A stretch of 64,000 bases of DNA from an uncultured Bacteroidota bacterium (GTDB lineage Bacteria; Bacteroidota; Bacteroidia; Chitinophagales; Saprospiraceae), in the NCBI GenBank assembly GCA_937872515.1, contig CALMSX010000116.1:62001-126000 (forward strand). Reading direction: 5' to 3'. Both the position numbers and the translations under genes were made by a program. Shown here in pieces: positions 34,050-43,523 of the stretch. A model generated the notes under the pieces. That model did no database searches. It was not told the DNA's origin and saw only the letters and a list, made by a program, of their open reading frames with translations. Numbering within the stretch: the first letter of the stretch is position 1; each line of letters begins with the position of its first letter.

Positions 34050-34967
34050 ATGGATAAATTTAAGTTTACCGTCTTTACTCCTACTTATAATAGGGGAAAT
34101 ACATTGCATAGAGTGTATAAAAGCTTGGTAAATCAATCATTTAGGGATTTTGAATGGCTTATTATTGACGATGGTTCATCTGATAATACCGGAGAGGTTG
34201 TGAATGAATTTATACGAACTGCTAATTTTTCTATTAGATATTTATTTCAAGATAACAAGCATAAATTTCATACTATACTGGAGGCTGTAAAAATTGCTAA
34301 AGGAGATTTTTTTTATATTATTGATTCGGATGATGAAATATTTCCGAATGCTCTTGAATTACTCTATAAGTACTGGGTTTCAATTCCAATTAATGATAGA
34401 CATTTTTTTAGTGGGGTTACTGGCTTATGTGTTGATCAGCATATGAAATTGATAGGAACTAAATTCCCTTCTGACATTTTTGATTCTGATACATTGGAAA
34501 GTTCTGTTAAATATGGAATCAAAGGTGAAAAAAGTGGTTTTCAGCGCACAGATCTGATGAGAGAATTTAGTTTTAATGAAGGTTTTTTTAATAATGGGTA
34601 TATTCCTGAAGGTCTATTTTGGGTTGGTTTAGCTAATAAAGGATACAAAACAAGATATTTTAATGAATATATCCGTAAGTATTATGTAGATGCAGGTGAG
34701 TCTATCATGACAACTGCAAAATTTGTTCCGAATGCTTATGGGACACACCAATATACTCTTTTATTTATTAACTCATATAAAGGTTATTATTTAAGAAATT
34801 TACGACAAATAATAGGTCAGATAAGAAATTTTACAGTGTCTGGGTGGATTCTTGGATACTCATCCCTATCGTTATTAAATAAAGCGAAATACTTGATAAT
34901 CAAGATATTATTTATAATTACGCTCCCAATTTCCTTCTTTTATTTTTATTATGTTAAAAAAGAGTAG
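34050..34967 (+). CDS. Family 2 glycosyltransferase, paralog of the gene at 27194
   Basis: 305 residues: FTVFTPTYNRGNTLHRVYKSL, DFEWLIIDDGSSDNT and the DSDD metal motif (about residue 92), then a hydrophobic C-terminal tail (FIITLPISFFYFYY). Length, motif spacing and tail match the gene at 27194, so the two are paralogs that probably add different sugars. The call to family 2 is secure; donor and linkage are unknown. It is the last gene of the AT-rich block; composition changes sharply after it. Confidence 0.88.
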   Translation: MDKFKFTVFTPTYNRGNTLHRVYKSLVNQSFRDFEWLIIDDGSSDNTGEVVNEFIRTANFSIRYLFQDNKHKFHTILEAVKIAKGDFFYIIDSDDEIFPNALELLYKYWVSIPINDRHFFSGVTGLCVDQHMKLIGTKFPSDIFDSDTLESSVKYGIKGEKSGFQRTDLMREFSFNEGFFNNGYIPEGLFWVGLANKGYKTRYFNEYIRKYYVDAGESIMTTAKFVPNAYGTHQYTLLFINSYKGYYLRNLRQIIGQIRNFTVSGWILGYSSLSLLNKAKYLIIKILFIITLPISFFYFYYVKKE

Positions 34968-35022
34968 TTTTTTTCTATTTTAGGGTTTTGATTAATTGAA
35001 TTGTTATAAGAAAAAGGGGTTT

Positions 35023-37221
35023 ATGATCTCGCGAATTAGGTGCTTGTTGGTTTTTGGGCTTATCTCTATTGCTGTAATGGCAACCGGGCAAAATGACACA
35101 GTTAAGGTCATAGGTACCCTTTTTGCCAAAAAAATGGTGGATGCAGCGGCTCAACAGGGCGCAAAGGACCAGGTTTTGGTCTCAGATTCAATGGGTTATC
35201 TTTATTTTAAAGACTCTGGTATCAATTACCCGGTCCCAATCGAAATTGACAGTATAGAGCAATTAGACAGCCTCCAACACAAAACCGGACTCCTGGCCAT
35301 TGTAAAAAACAATGGAAGTTTTGTTTCGGATGGAGTAAAATGGCTTCGCGTGAGTTGCAACTTGCGACTTTCCAATACCCAACAACTCAGAAAATTGAAG
35401 CGTCAATCCTGTCCGGTCTTTGTCCAGGCGTACTACGATTCACTGCATTATGGAGGAGGTTACTTTCACTGGGCAGGCTACGACCTATTGGGAAACGGTG
35501 ATGATGGTGGCAATGTTTTTGCGGCGAAGGATACGGGATTCTGGATCAGGGATAAGGTAGAATTTATCCCATCCAATTATGGAGCCGTAGATTCCATTGA
35601 TCAGAGATTTAGCGACTTTAAGACCTCATCTGATGCCTTACAAAGGTGTATTAATTCTGCCGGGAATTATGGAGCGGTTCAGTTTGACAATGGCTTTGTT
35701 TACAACAATGCCGGAACGCTTATTTTAAAGGAAGGGCAAATTTTAGATGGCCGAAATGCCACGCTGCGCAGGATCAACAGGATCAGGTCAACCATTAGCT
35801 CTCATAATTCAGGCTCCAATGAAATCATTGTGACAGATTCAACCCTTTTTGAAGTAGGGATGAGCATTGTTGCCAAGATGGGCAATGACTATTCCTATTC
35901 ATATAATATTGTAGAAAAAAGCGGGTATAAACTTACTTTATACGCCTCAATGTCGTTGTTGAACAATCAAATCATTTCTTTTTCAGGCGCAGAAATATTT
36001 ACATCCAGCTATCAGATTAGTGCGGTTCAGCCTAATGTAAGAATTGACAATTTGATGTTGGACGGAAACAAGGATGGCAATATGCTGGACAATAGATGGG
36101 AGTTTTCGGGTGAGTTGTATTTGCAATCCGAAAACGGTAAGTTTATGAATTTATCCATTAACAATTCCATCGGTGAATCATTAAATTTATTTGGCAATAA
36201 TCCTTTGTTAAGAAATATCACTATTACCAATAGCAATGGCAATGGGATTCACCTGGGCACCAACAACCGATATACCATTGATAATGTAAGAATAGAAAAC
36301 GTCAATCTGCTGGCCATGCAGGAAGATTATTCACTGGGTCACGAAGGCGGTGCCATTGCATTTAGTGACAACGTACATGGAGGTTTGGTTCACAACGTTT
36401 ATGTAGAAAACGCCTTGGCAGTAGTTGGTGGAATCAACGGAGAGGATGACAGCGACAACAACTATGATAAGTTGACCGGAATCAATTGCAAAAAAGCAAT
36501 TGAAATTAAACAAGTATTCGGGGGTAACAAATTAAAGGACATCCAAATTAGCAATTCAAAATTCATTAATTGTTCCAAGTTGGAGATCAGCTCTAATTTG
36601 ACTACACCAGTTTATAATGCAGCCAGAAATATAAGGTTAAGAAATGTGGATTTAATAAATACAAGTCTTTTAATCGCAAATGTTGACAGTTTGTATTTGG
36701 ATTGGATCTTGTTTTCAGCCTCATCTATAGAAAATATGATCAACCTGGATTTTGTGTACAATAGCACTGTCAACAACTTGAAGATGTCGGGTGGTAAAAA
36801 TATTTACATCAATCAGTGCGACAATTTGTTGTTTTCCAATTTTGATGTAGCCTCTACTTATGGAGGCAATGCCATCAACGCTGCCAATTCAGTCGGTTAT
36901 GTGCAATTCAGGAATGGTTCTGTAAAACATGATAATTGTCCTTCCGGCTACAGAGGTATTTATGCAGGACCTAAAACGATAGTGGATAACATTTTGGTCA
37001 ACCTGAATGGTCCGGCCCAGTCTGGAATAGAAATGGGTACCTCTACTCAACCAAGAGCGGGCATTGTAAGAAATTGCAACATCATAACGTCAGAGAATGT
37101 TCCTTCCATTAAGTGTTTTGCCGGCACACAAAACAATTACCTACTCAACAATATTGTCAATCGACCCATGTTAGACAATGGAGATAATTTTGAAATAGGT
37201 ACCATCCTCATTACAGAATGA
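35023..37221 (+). CDS. Secreted right-handed beta-helix protein
   Basis: 732 residues from ATG 35023 (a TTG at 34996 would add nine residues before the signal sequence). The signal peptide runs to about residue 23 (LISIAVMATGQ). An N-terminal region of about 180 residues of unknown type precedes a long beta-helix (from about 190, FIPSNYGAVDSIDQRFSDFK, then repeated xxxLxNxxI strands to the end). The GAVD..DS..ALQRCIN segment resembles the start of pectate-lyase-3/glycosidase-type helices. Probably a periplasmic or outer-membrane polysaccharide-modifying or -binding enzyme acting on the polymer made here. Base composition returns to the genome average, unlike the lipoprotein beta-helix at 30910. 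Confidence 0.78.
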   Translation: MISRIRCLLVFGLISIAVMATGQNDTVKVIGTLFAKKMVDAAAQQGAKDQVLVSDSMGYLYFKDSGINYPVPIEIDSIEQLDSLQHKTGLLAIVKNNGSFVSDGVKWLRVSCNLRLSNTQQLRKLKRQSCPVFVQAYYDSLHYGGGYFHWAGYDLLGNGDDGGNVFAAKDTGFWIRDKVEFIPSNYGAVDSIDQRFSDFKTSSDALQRCINSAGNYGAVQFDNGFVYNNAGTLILKEGQILDGRNATLRRINRIRSTISSHNSGSNEIIVTDSTLFEVGMSIVAKMGNDYSYSYNIVEKSGYKLTLYASMSLLNNQIISFSGAEIFTSSYQISAVQPNVRIDNLMLDGNKDGNMLDNRWEFSGELYLQSENGKFMNLSINNSIGESLNLFGNNPLLRNITITNSNGNGIHLGTNNRYTIDNVRIENVNLLAMQEDYSLGHEGGAIAFSDNVHGGLVHNVYVENALAVVGGINGEDDSDNNYDKLTGINCKKAIEIKQVFGGNKLKDIQISNSKFINCSKLEISSNLTTPVYNAARNIRLRNVDLINTSLLIANVDSLYLDWILFSASSIENMINLDFVYNSTVNNLKMSGGKNIYINQCDNLLFSNFDVASTYGGNAINAANSVGYVQFRNGSVKHDNCPSGYRGIYAGPKTIVDNILVNLNGPAQSGIEMGTSTQPRAGIVRNCNIITSENVPSIKCFAGTQNNYLLNNIVNRPMLDNGDNFEIGTILITE

Positions 37222-37233
37222 TCCAAAACTTAG

Positions 37234-38298
37234 GTGAGTAATAAAAGTATTTTATTTGTTTGTCCCAACTTAGGCAGTGGTGGGAGTGAAAAAATGTTGG
37301 TAAAAATCGCTAACCATTGTTGTCGAATGGGAATGAAATGCGAATTTTTATTGCTGGATAGCCGAAATCAACATTATCATCTGGATAGCGGTGTGGTGGT
37401 TCACCATTTAAACCTTGGCTCGATGAAATTTAGCTTCTTACCCATCATAAAAAAAGTAAGGGCCATTAAACCAGATATCGTTTTTTCTACGGTTACCATT
37501 ATGAATGTAGTCGTTGTCATCAGTTCATTGTTTTTTCCGAAGGTTAAACTGATCGCCAGAGAATCATCCATTATTTCCATCAATAACCGGTATTCCAATA
37601 TTGGTTTTTTTATTGATTGGGCAATTAAAATCTTATATAGAAGATTTGATTTGATTGTAGCTCAATCCTTTGCCATGAAAGACGATCTTGTTAATAATTA
37701 TGCCATTCCGGAATCTAAGATTGTTCAAATTTACAATCCGGTTGACATCATTCCAGGAGCTCAACCTCGTGAAAGTCATAGGAAAGAAAAAGTTACCTTA
37801 CTTTCAGTTGGAAATTTGAGACGAGAAAAGGGGTATGACCGCATAATAAGAGCCTTGGCTAAACTTGATCTTGATTTTCAATATTACATCGTTGGTGAAG
37901 GGGCAGAAGAGCAAAAACTAAAATCCTTGTGTTCTGAGCTACACCTTAATGATAAAATAGTGTTTGTGGGAAAGGTTGCCGAACCTGCCATTTATTATAG
38001 CAAGGCAGACTATTATTTGATTGGATCCTATTATGAAGGTTTCCCAAACGCCCTGTTAGAGGCAGGCTTGTTTGGACTTCCTGCTGTGGCTTTTGATGTA
38101 CCCGGGGGTATAAAAGAAATTATTACCCACGAAAGTGGCATAGTGGTGCCCGACAATGATTTTGATAAATACAGAAAAGCCATTGTTGATCTTAGTCTAA
38201 AAGAATGGAATCGGGAAAAAATTGCAATGGGTATAAAAGAGAGATTTGATCATCATTTACTTATGGGTAAATACTATAATTTGTTATTAAATGTGTAG
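37234..38298 (+). CDS. Family 4 glycosyltransferase
   Basis: 354 residues from GTG 37234. GT-B fold: LFVCPNLGSGGSEKMLVKIA at the N-terminus, then LLSVGNLRREKGYDRIIRAL, YIVGEGAEE and the donor-binding YYEGFPNALLEAGLFGLPAVAFD (E-x7-E). It resembles WbpH/WbpY- and WcaL-like retaining enzymes. It overlaps asnB by 8 bases. Sugar specificity cannot be read from sequence. Confidence 0.9.
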   Translation: MSNKSILFVCPNLGSGGSEKMLVKIANHCCRMGMKCEFLLLDSRNQHYHLDSGVVVHHLNLGSMKFSFLPIIKKVRAIKPDIVFSTVTIMNVVVVISSLFFPKVKLIARESSIISINNRYSNIGFFIDWAIKILYRRFDLIVAQSFAMKDDLVNNYAIPESKIVQIYNPVDIIPGAQPRESHRKEKVTLLSVGNLRREKGYDRIIRALAKLDLDFQYYIVGEGAEEQKLKSLCSELHLNDKIVFVGKVAEPAIYYSKADYYLIGSYYEGFPNALLEAGLFGLPAVAFDVPGGIKEIITHESGIVVPDNDFDKYRKAIVDLSLKEWNREKIAMGIKERFDHHLLMGKYYNLLLNV

Positions 38299-40213
38299 AA
38301 TATCCGGTTTCTACTACCCGGCACATAGCCAGCCAATACCACAACGTTCTGCCATCATTGGCAATATGATCCAAAGTCTGGCTCACGGTGGCCCGGATGA
38401 CGAGGGCATCTTTGTGGATCAACATGTTGCGCTTGGACATAGAAGACTATCCATCATTGACCTGTCTGCCCTGGGGCATCAACCCTATGAGTGGGACAAA
38501 TATGTAATGGTGTACAACGGGGAAATGTACAACTATGAGGAGGTAAGAAATGAGCTGCTTCAAAAGGGGTATGAATTTATTTCGCATAGTGATACCGAAG
38601 TGATCATCAAAGCTTACCATGAATGGGGCACTGCCTGTATCCACAAATTCAGGGGCATGTTTGCATTTGCCATCTGGAATCGACTGGATCAAAAGATGCT
38701 ATTGTGTCGCGACAGGATTGGTGTAAAACCTTTGTACTGGTATTGGAAGGATGGCTTGTTTATGTTTGCCTCGGAGTTAAAGGCCTTTCATCACCACCCT
38801 GATTTTTGTAAGGACATAGATTACGATGCGGTGAACCTGTATATGCAGTCTGGCTATATCCGTTCACCTTATTCCATTTTTAAATATGTAAAAAAACTTG
38901 AGCCGGGCTCATATTTGAGTTTGGATGAAAAAGGTCAACCTCAAATTCTAAAATATTGGAGCATTGATGACAAAGCAAAATCGGCCCGATTAAATGCGGA
39001 TGCAGATGAGGTGGTCATTAAAAATACCGAAGACCTGCTCACAGAAGCATTTAACCTAAGGATGGTGGCTGATGTACCGGTGGGCGTCTTTTTGAGTGGT
39101 GGTATAGATAGTTCATTGGTCACAGCTTTGCTGCAAAAGGACAGAGACCAACCCATCAACACCTATACCATAGGCTTTGAAGACAAGGTCTATGATGAAT
39201 CCCATCATGCAGCTGATGTAGCCAAGGCCTTGGGGACCCATCACCACAGCTTTATTTGCAAAATCAGCGAATTTGAACGCATCACGGAATCATTGTCTGA
39301 TATCTACGATGAACCTTTTGGTGATAGCTCGGGCATACCAACTACCCTGGTTTCTGAAGAAGCTAGAAAACATGTAACCGTTGCCCTTTCAGCGGATGCC
39401 GGCGATGAATTGTTTTCAGGGTATGAAAGATATTTGATTGCCAACAAATACTACGACAAAATCAGCAGCGTACCTTATGCATTAAGAGGAATGGCAGCTG
39501 GAATAGCGGGCCTTGTTTCTCCGGCCATGGCTGCATCATTATTACCTAAAATTCCAGGATTCGGTGATATCAAACACCTTGAGATCAGGTATCCCAAAAT
39601 GGTGAGAGCCCTGAAAAGTAAGTCGAGACTTGATTTTTTAAGTTTGGTTACTTCGAGCATTACATCTGAGGCCCTGCATGGCCTGATGGCTTCAGAACCC
39701 ATACCTATTTTTGAAATGCCTTCAGAGCTTCCACAGCAACAGTACCTCTCCATGTTTACAGTGGCGGATGCTACCTCTTATTTAGAGGGTGATATCATGA
39801 CCAAGGTGGACCGCGCTACCATGTCAGTAGCCCTTGAAGCAAGAGAGCCATTTTTGGACCATAAAGTGATAGAGTATGCCTTGTCCTTACCCAATAAATT
39901 CAAAATAAGAGACCATCAGTCCAAGTGGGTATTGCGCCAGATTTTATATCAATACGTACCTGCTTCAGCCATAGAAAGGAGGAAACAAGGGTTTGGTATT
40001 CCTTTTATTCAGTGGCTTAGTACCCTATATATCCATGAAGTAAGAGATATGGCTGCTGATACGGTCTTTCTTGATCACTTTAAATTGAATGCTGATTTTG
40101 TAAAAAAAGAAACGGGCTTATTTTTAGAGGGAAAGACCGGGATGTTGGAACATGGTACATTATGGTACCTCTTTGTATTGTATCGTTGGTATAAACGGTG
40201 GATCAGAGCATAG
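38291..40213 (+). CDS. asnB: Glutamine-hydrolysing asparagine synthase-like amidotransferase
   Basis: 640 residues. The glutaminase domain has nucleophile Cys2 (MCRISGFYYP), RLSIIDLS and YNGEMYNYEEVR; the synthetase domain has the PP-loop VFLSGGIDSSLV (about 270) and SADAGDELFSGYERY. Both active sites look complete. In polysaccharide loci such proteins (WbpS type in Pseudomonas O-antigens) amidate uronic acids, which fits the GalNAcA and ManNAc3NAcA pathways here; a housekeeping asparagine synthetase is the alternative. It overlaps genes on both sides (8 and 16 bases), so it belongs to the operon. Confidence 0.88.
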   Translation: MCRISGFYYPAHSQPIPQRSAIIGNMIQSLAHGGPDDEGIFVDQHVALGHRRLSIIDLSALGHQPYEWDKYVMVYNGEMYNYEEVRNELLQKGYEFISHSDTEVIIKAYHEWGTACIHKFRGMFAFAIWNRLDQKMLLCRDRIGVKPLYWYWKDGLFMFASELKAFHHHPDFCKDIDYDAVNLYMQSGYIRSPYSIFKYVKKLEPGSYLSLDEKGQPQILKYWSIDDKAKSARLNADADEVVIKNTEDLLTEAFNLRMVADVPVGVFLSGGIDSSLVTALLQKDRDQPINTYTIGFEDKVYDESHHAADVAKALGTHHHSFICKISEFERITESLSDIYDEPFGDSSGIPTTLVSEEARKHVTVALSADAGDELFSGYERYLIANKYYDKISSVPYALRGMAAGIAGLVSPAMAASLLPKIPGFGDIKHLEIRYPKMVRALKSKSRLDFLSLVTSSITSEALHGLMASEPIPIFEMPSELPQQQYLSMFTVADATSYLEGDIMTKVDRATMSVALEAREPFLDHKVIEYALSLPNKFKIRDHQSKWVLRQILYQYVPASAIERRKQGFGIPFIQWLSTLYIHEVRDMAADTVFLDHFKLNADFVKKETGLFLEGKTGMLEHGTLWYLFVLYRWYKRWIRA

Positions 40214-41361
40214 TCAATAAAAGAATTGGTTTGGTAGCCAATACGGCCTGGAACTTATTTCACTTCAGGGCTGAATTAATGAGCCAACTCAAGGAGGATG
40301 GCAACCAGGTATTTTGCATTGCCCCTGCCGATGGAAATGAAAACAAACTGGAGCCCTATTGCCACCGTTTTGTAGCTCTTGAAAAATTGCAGAGAAAGGG
40401 TACCAGTGCAAAAACTGACCTGGCCCTCTATCATGAACTGGTGTTTATTTTTAAAGAACTTCAGTTGGATTTGGTTTTGTGTTATACCGTTAAACCCAAT
40501 ATTTATGGAACCCTTGCCGCCCATAGACTCAATATCCCTGCTGTAAACACCATAACGGGCCTGGGCTTTGCCTTTTTAGAAAACCGACTCATCAATAAAA
40601 TAGTAGTAAGGCTGTACAAATATGCCTTGCAAAAATCTGCCAGGGTGATTTTCCAAAACAAAGATGACAGGCATTTATTTATCAAAAAGGGCCTGGTCAA
40701 AGCCGGTCGGACAACCCTTGTAAGAGGATCAGGTATTAATACCGATTTTTTTAATCCATCTAAAAATGTACACAGAGGGGATACAAACATCAGATTTCTT
40801 TTTGTAGGCAGATTATTATACGACAAAGGTGTGATGGAATTGCTGAATGGTTTTGCAGAAGCGGCTGCTAATGTAAATAATATTCAATTGCACCTGGTAG
40901 GAGATACAGATTCGGGCAATCCTGCCTCTGTTGAAGAAGCGGACCTTTCCCCATTTAGGACAAGAAATGACATTATTTTTCATGGTTACCAGGAAGATGT
41001 CATTCCTTTCCTTGCACCTGCTGATGTCGTAATTTTGCCTTCATACCGGGAAGGCTTACCCCGTGTCATCCTGGAAGGCATGAGCATGGGCAAGCCTGTG
41101 ATTACAACCAATGTTCCCGGATGTAAAGAGATGGTGGTCAATGGACAAAACGGAATTTTGGTCGATGTAAAATCTTCACAAGCCATTGCCTCTGCCATTC
41201 AAAGGATGGTTTTATTAACCAGTGAGCAAAGAGCACAAATGGGCACCTGGGCAAGACAAGAGGTGTTAAACAAGTACTCTTCTGAAGCAGTCATCCAGTC
41301 CTACTATTTGATTTTGCACGATATTTTTGCCGGACAACGCGGCATTAAAAAGATAAACTAG
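40198..41361 (+). CDS. Family 4 glycosyltransferase (WbpH/WbpT-like)
   Basis: 387 residues starting at GTG 40198 inside the end of asnB. The N-terminal acceptor domain has VANTAWNLFHFRAELMSQL and CYTVKPNIYGTLAAH, a pattern seen in O-antigen GT4 enzymes that act next to uronic acids. The donor domain has FLFVGRLLYDKGVMEL and PSYREGLPRVILEGMSMGKPV (E-x7-E). It is likely to transfer a GalNAcA- or HexNAc-type residue; that is inference from subfamily and neighbours. Confidence 0.88.
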   Translation: MDQSIVNKRIGLVANTAWNLFHFRAELMSQLKEDGNQVFCIAPADGNENKLEPYCHRFVALEKLQRKGTSAKTDLALYHELVFIFKELQLDLVLCYTVKPNIYGTLAAHRLNIPAVNTITGLGFAFLENRLINKIVVRLYKYALQKSARVIFQNKDDRHLFIKKGLVKAGRTTLVRGSGINTDFFNPSKNVHRGDTNIRFLFVGRLLYDKGVMELLNGFAEAAANVNNIQLHLVGDTDSGNPASVEEADLSPFRTRNDIIFHGYQEDVIPFLAPADVVILPSYREGLPRVILEGMSMGKPVITTNVPGCKEMVVNGQNGILVDVKSSQAIASAIQRMVLLTSEQRAQMGTWARQEVLNKYSSEAVIQSYYLILHDIFAGQRGIKKIN

Positions 41362-41379
41362 ATGATCCTATAAGGGTAT

Positions 41380-42450
41380 ATGAGTATTCAACGAATTTCA
41401 CATTTTTATTCATGGAAAGTTGACCTTATCCTGGATGTGCGCTCACCTTCAGAATATCAGCATGCCCATATCCCTGGTGCACTCAATCTGCCTTTATTTA
41501 CGGATGAAGAAAGAAGTGTGGTAGGCACCTTATACAAACAAGCCAGCAGACAAGAAGCCATAAAAACGGGTTTGACTTATTTTGGACCCAGAATGAAAGA
41601 AATGATCCTCACCGTTGAAGCTTGGCTCAGACAAAGGTATGCGTTGGAAACAGATATAGAATTAATACCATCCGACTACACTTTGTTGGTCCATTGCTGG
41701 AGAGGTGGGATGAGAAGTGGGGGAGTGGCCTGGTTACTCGATTTGTATGGGTTTAAGGTCCAGGTTCTCGAAGGAGGATACAAAGCATTCAGAAACTGGG
41801 TGTTGGGCATTTTTCAAAAACCGCATGAGCTCAACATCATCGCAGGAAATACCGGTGCAGCCAAAACCAGGGTATTGCATAAACTGAGTGATATGGGCAA
41901 GTGTGTTATCGACCTGGAGGCACTTGCTGCCCACAAAGGTTCCGCCTTCGGTAACATCGGCATGCCCGAACAGCCGGGGCAAGAGATGTTTGAAAACCTA
42001 CTGGCCTTTGAATTGACAAAATGGGATGGAAATGCCATCTGGCTGGAGGATGAAAGCATCAGAATAGGGCAGGTCAATTTGCCCAAAGAGTTTTGGCTCC
42101 TTATGCAAACATCTACCCACTATGTACTTCAGGTACCCTTTGAAAAAAGACTTGACTATACGGTAGAAGAGTATGGAAAACTGCCCCTGGAAAAAATGAT
42201 CAATGCCATCGTACGGATTAAAAAAAGACTGGGGGGACTGGAAGCTGGAAATGCCATTAATGCTTTGATTGAAGACAGAGTGAGGGATGCTTTTTCAGTA
42301 CTGCTCAGATATTACGACAAATGGTATCAAAAGGCTTTGGATCAAAAGAACTTACCGGCTGATCAATTAAAAGTTATACCCTGTTTTGATACCGATCCGC
42401 AAACCAATGCAGCATTGGTCATTGCTTTAACCGAAAATATACCACAATAA
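41380..42450 (+). CDS. selU: tRNA 2-selenouridine synthase
   Basis: 356 residues. An N-terminal rhodanese domain (LDVRSPSEYQHAHIPGALNLP) has its catalytic Cys in LLVHCWRGGMRS (about residue 106), followed by a P-loop domain. SelU (MnmH, YbbB) swaps sulfur for selenium in the wobble 2-thiouridine of tRNA, using selenophosphate. The P-loop reads GNTGAAKT, with Ala in place of the Gly before the Lys of the classic GxxxxGKT motif. The next gene, selD, starts 1 base after the stop and supplies the selenophosphate, which confirms the call. Confidence 0.92.
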   Translation: MSIQRISHFYSWKVDLILDVRSPSEYQHAHIPGALNLPLFTDEERSVVGTLYKQASRQEAIKTGLTYFGPRMKEMILTVEAWLRQRYALETDIELIPSDYTLLVHCWRGGMRSGGVAWLLDLYGFKVQVLEGGYKAFRNWVLGIFQKPHELNIIAGNTGAAKTRVLHKLSDMGKCVIDLEALAAHKGSAFGNIGMPEQPGQEMFENLLAFELTKWDGNAIWLEDESIRIGQVNLPKEFWLLMQTSTHYVLQVPFEKRLDYTVEEYGKLPLEKMINAIVRIKKRLGGLEAGNAINALIEDRVRDAFSVLLRYYDKWYQKALDQKNLPADQLKVIPCFDTDPQTNAALVIALTENIPQ

Positions 42451-42451
42451 A

Positions 42452-43507
42452 ATGTCAATAAAACTTACCCAATACTCTCATGGTGCGGGGTGTGGCTGCA
42501 AAATTGCCCCCAATGTGCTGGAAGAGATCATAGGTACCAGCATTGTAATGCCCGATAATGCCCGCTTATTGGTGGGTAATCACAGTAAAGATGATGCTGC
42601 AGCCTATGATTTGGGCAACGGTCAGGCCCTGATTTCAACGACTGACTTTTTTATGCCCATTGTAGACGATCCTTATGAATTTGGTCGCATTGCATCTGCC
42701 AATGCAATCAGTGATGTATATGCTATGGGAGGAAAGCCGGTTTTGGCCATTGCTATTTTGGGCTGGCCTATCAGTGTTTTATCCACAGAGGTTGCCAGAA
42801 AAGTTATAGAAGGAGCCCAAAGCATGTGTATTGAAGCAGGAATTCCATTGGCCGGAGGACATAGCATTGATGCTCCTGAACCCATTTTTGGTCTGGCAGT
42901 TTCCGGACTTGTCGACATTCAAAATCTGAAACAAAACAACACAGCCAAAAATGGTGATTTATTATATCTCACAAAACCTTTGGGCGTAGGCATATTAACT
43001 ACTTCTGAGAAGAAGGGCATATTGAAAGTAGAACACGAAGGGATTGCAGCAAGGCAAATGATGCAACTCAACAAAGTGGGGGAGCAGCTCGGTAAGGTAA
43101 AAGGAGTAAATGCCATGACCGATGTTACAGGCTTTGGTCTTTTGGGTCACCTGGTTGAAATGTGTGAAGGAAGTGGTTGGGGAGCGCAAGTAAGTTTTCA
43201 TAAAGTGCCAAGAATTATATTGGAGCTGGAAGATTATCTGGCTCAAAAATCAATACCCGGTGGTACCGGACGAAATATGAAGGCGTATGGATCTAAAGTA
43301 AGTTTTGATGCTGTTGAAGATCCGGGCCTGGCAGAACACATTCTTGCAGATCCACAGACCAGTGGTGGTTTACTGATTGCAGTAGCACCCGACCATCGGG
43401 AAGAGGTTGAAACTATCTTACACAACAATGGATTATCGGCTTTTGCCCAGCCAATAGGCAGTATTCAACCGATAAAAAGGGCGGGCATTTTTGTAGAAGT
43501 GAATTAA
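42452..43507 (+). CDS. selD: Selenophosphate synthetase
   Basis: 351 residues, full length. The catalytic Cys lies in HGAGCGCKI (about residue 14-16), with an adjacent Lys; in some organisms this Cys is selenocysteine, but here it is an ordinary TGT/TGC codon. ATP- and Mg-binding motifs follow: STTDFFMPIVDDPYEFG and GGKPVLAIAILGWP, plus AGGHSIDAPEP. It makes selenophosphate from selenide and ATP. Paired with selU, and with no selA or selB in view, it points to selenium use in tRNA modification. Confidence 0.95.
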   Translation: MSIKLTQYSHGAGCGCKIAPNVLEEIIGTSIVMPDNARLLVGNHSKDDAAAYDLGNGQALISTTDFFMPIVDDPYEFGRIASANAISDVYAMGGKPVLAIAILGWPISVLSTEVARKVIEGAQSMCIEAGIPLAGGHSIDAPEPIFGLAVSGLVDIQNLKQNNTAKNGDLLYLTKPLGVGILTTSEKKGILKVEHEGIAARQMMQLNKVGEQLGKVKGVNAMTDVTGFGLLGHLVEMCEGSGWGAQVSFHKVPRIILELEDYLAQKSIPGGTGRNMKAYGSKVSFDAVEDPGLAEHILADPQTSGGLLIAVAPDHREEVETILHNNGLSAFAQPIGSIQPIKRAGIFVEVN

Positions 43508-43523
43508 ACCAGGCGTTTAAAAA

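Noticed and set aside
23797..37221. Insertion sequences or integrase bounding the AT-rich block
   Set aside because: No transposase or integrase genes and no terminal inverted repeats are visible; replacement by homologous recombination in the flanks fits better.
42452..42520. Selenocysteine codon in selD
   Set aside because: The active-site motif HGAGCGCK is read from ordinary Cys codons; no in-frame TGA is present.
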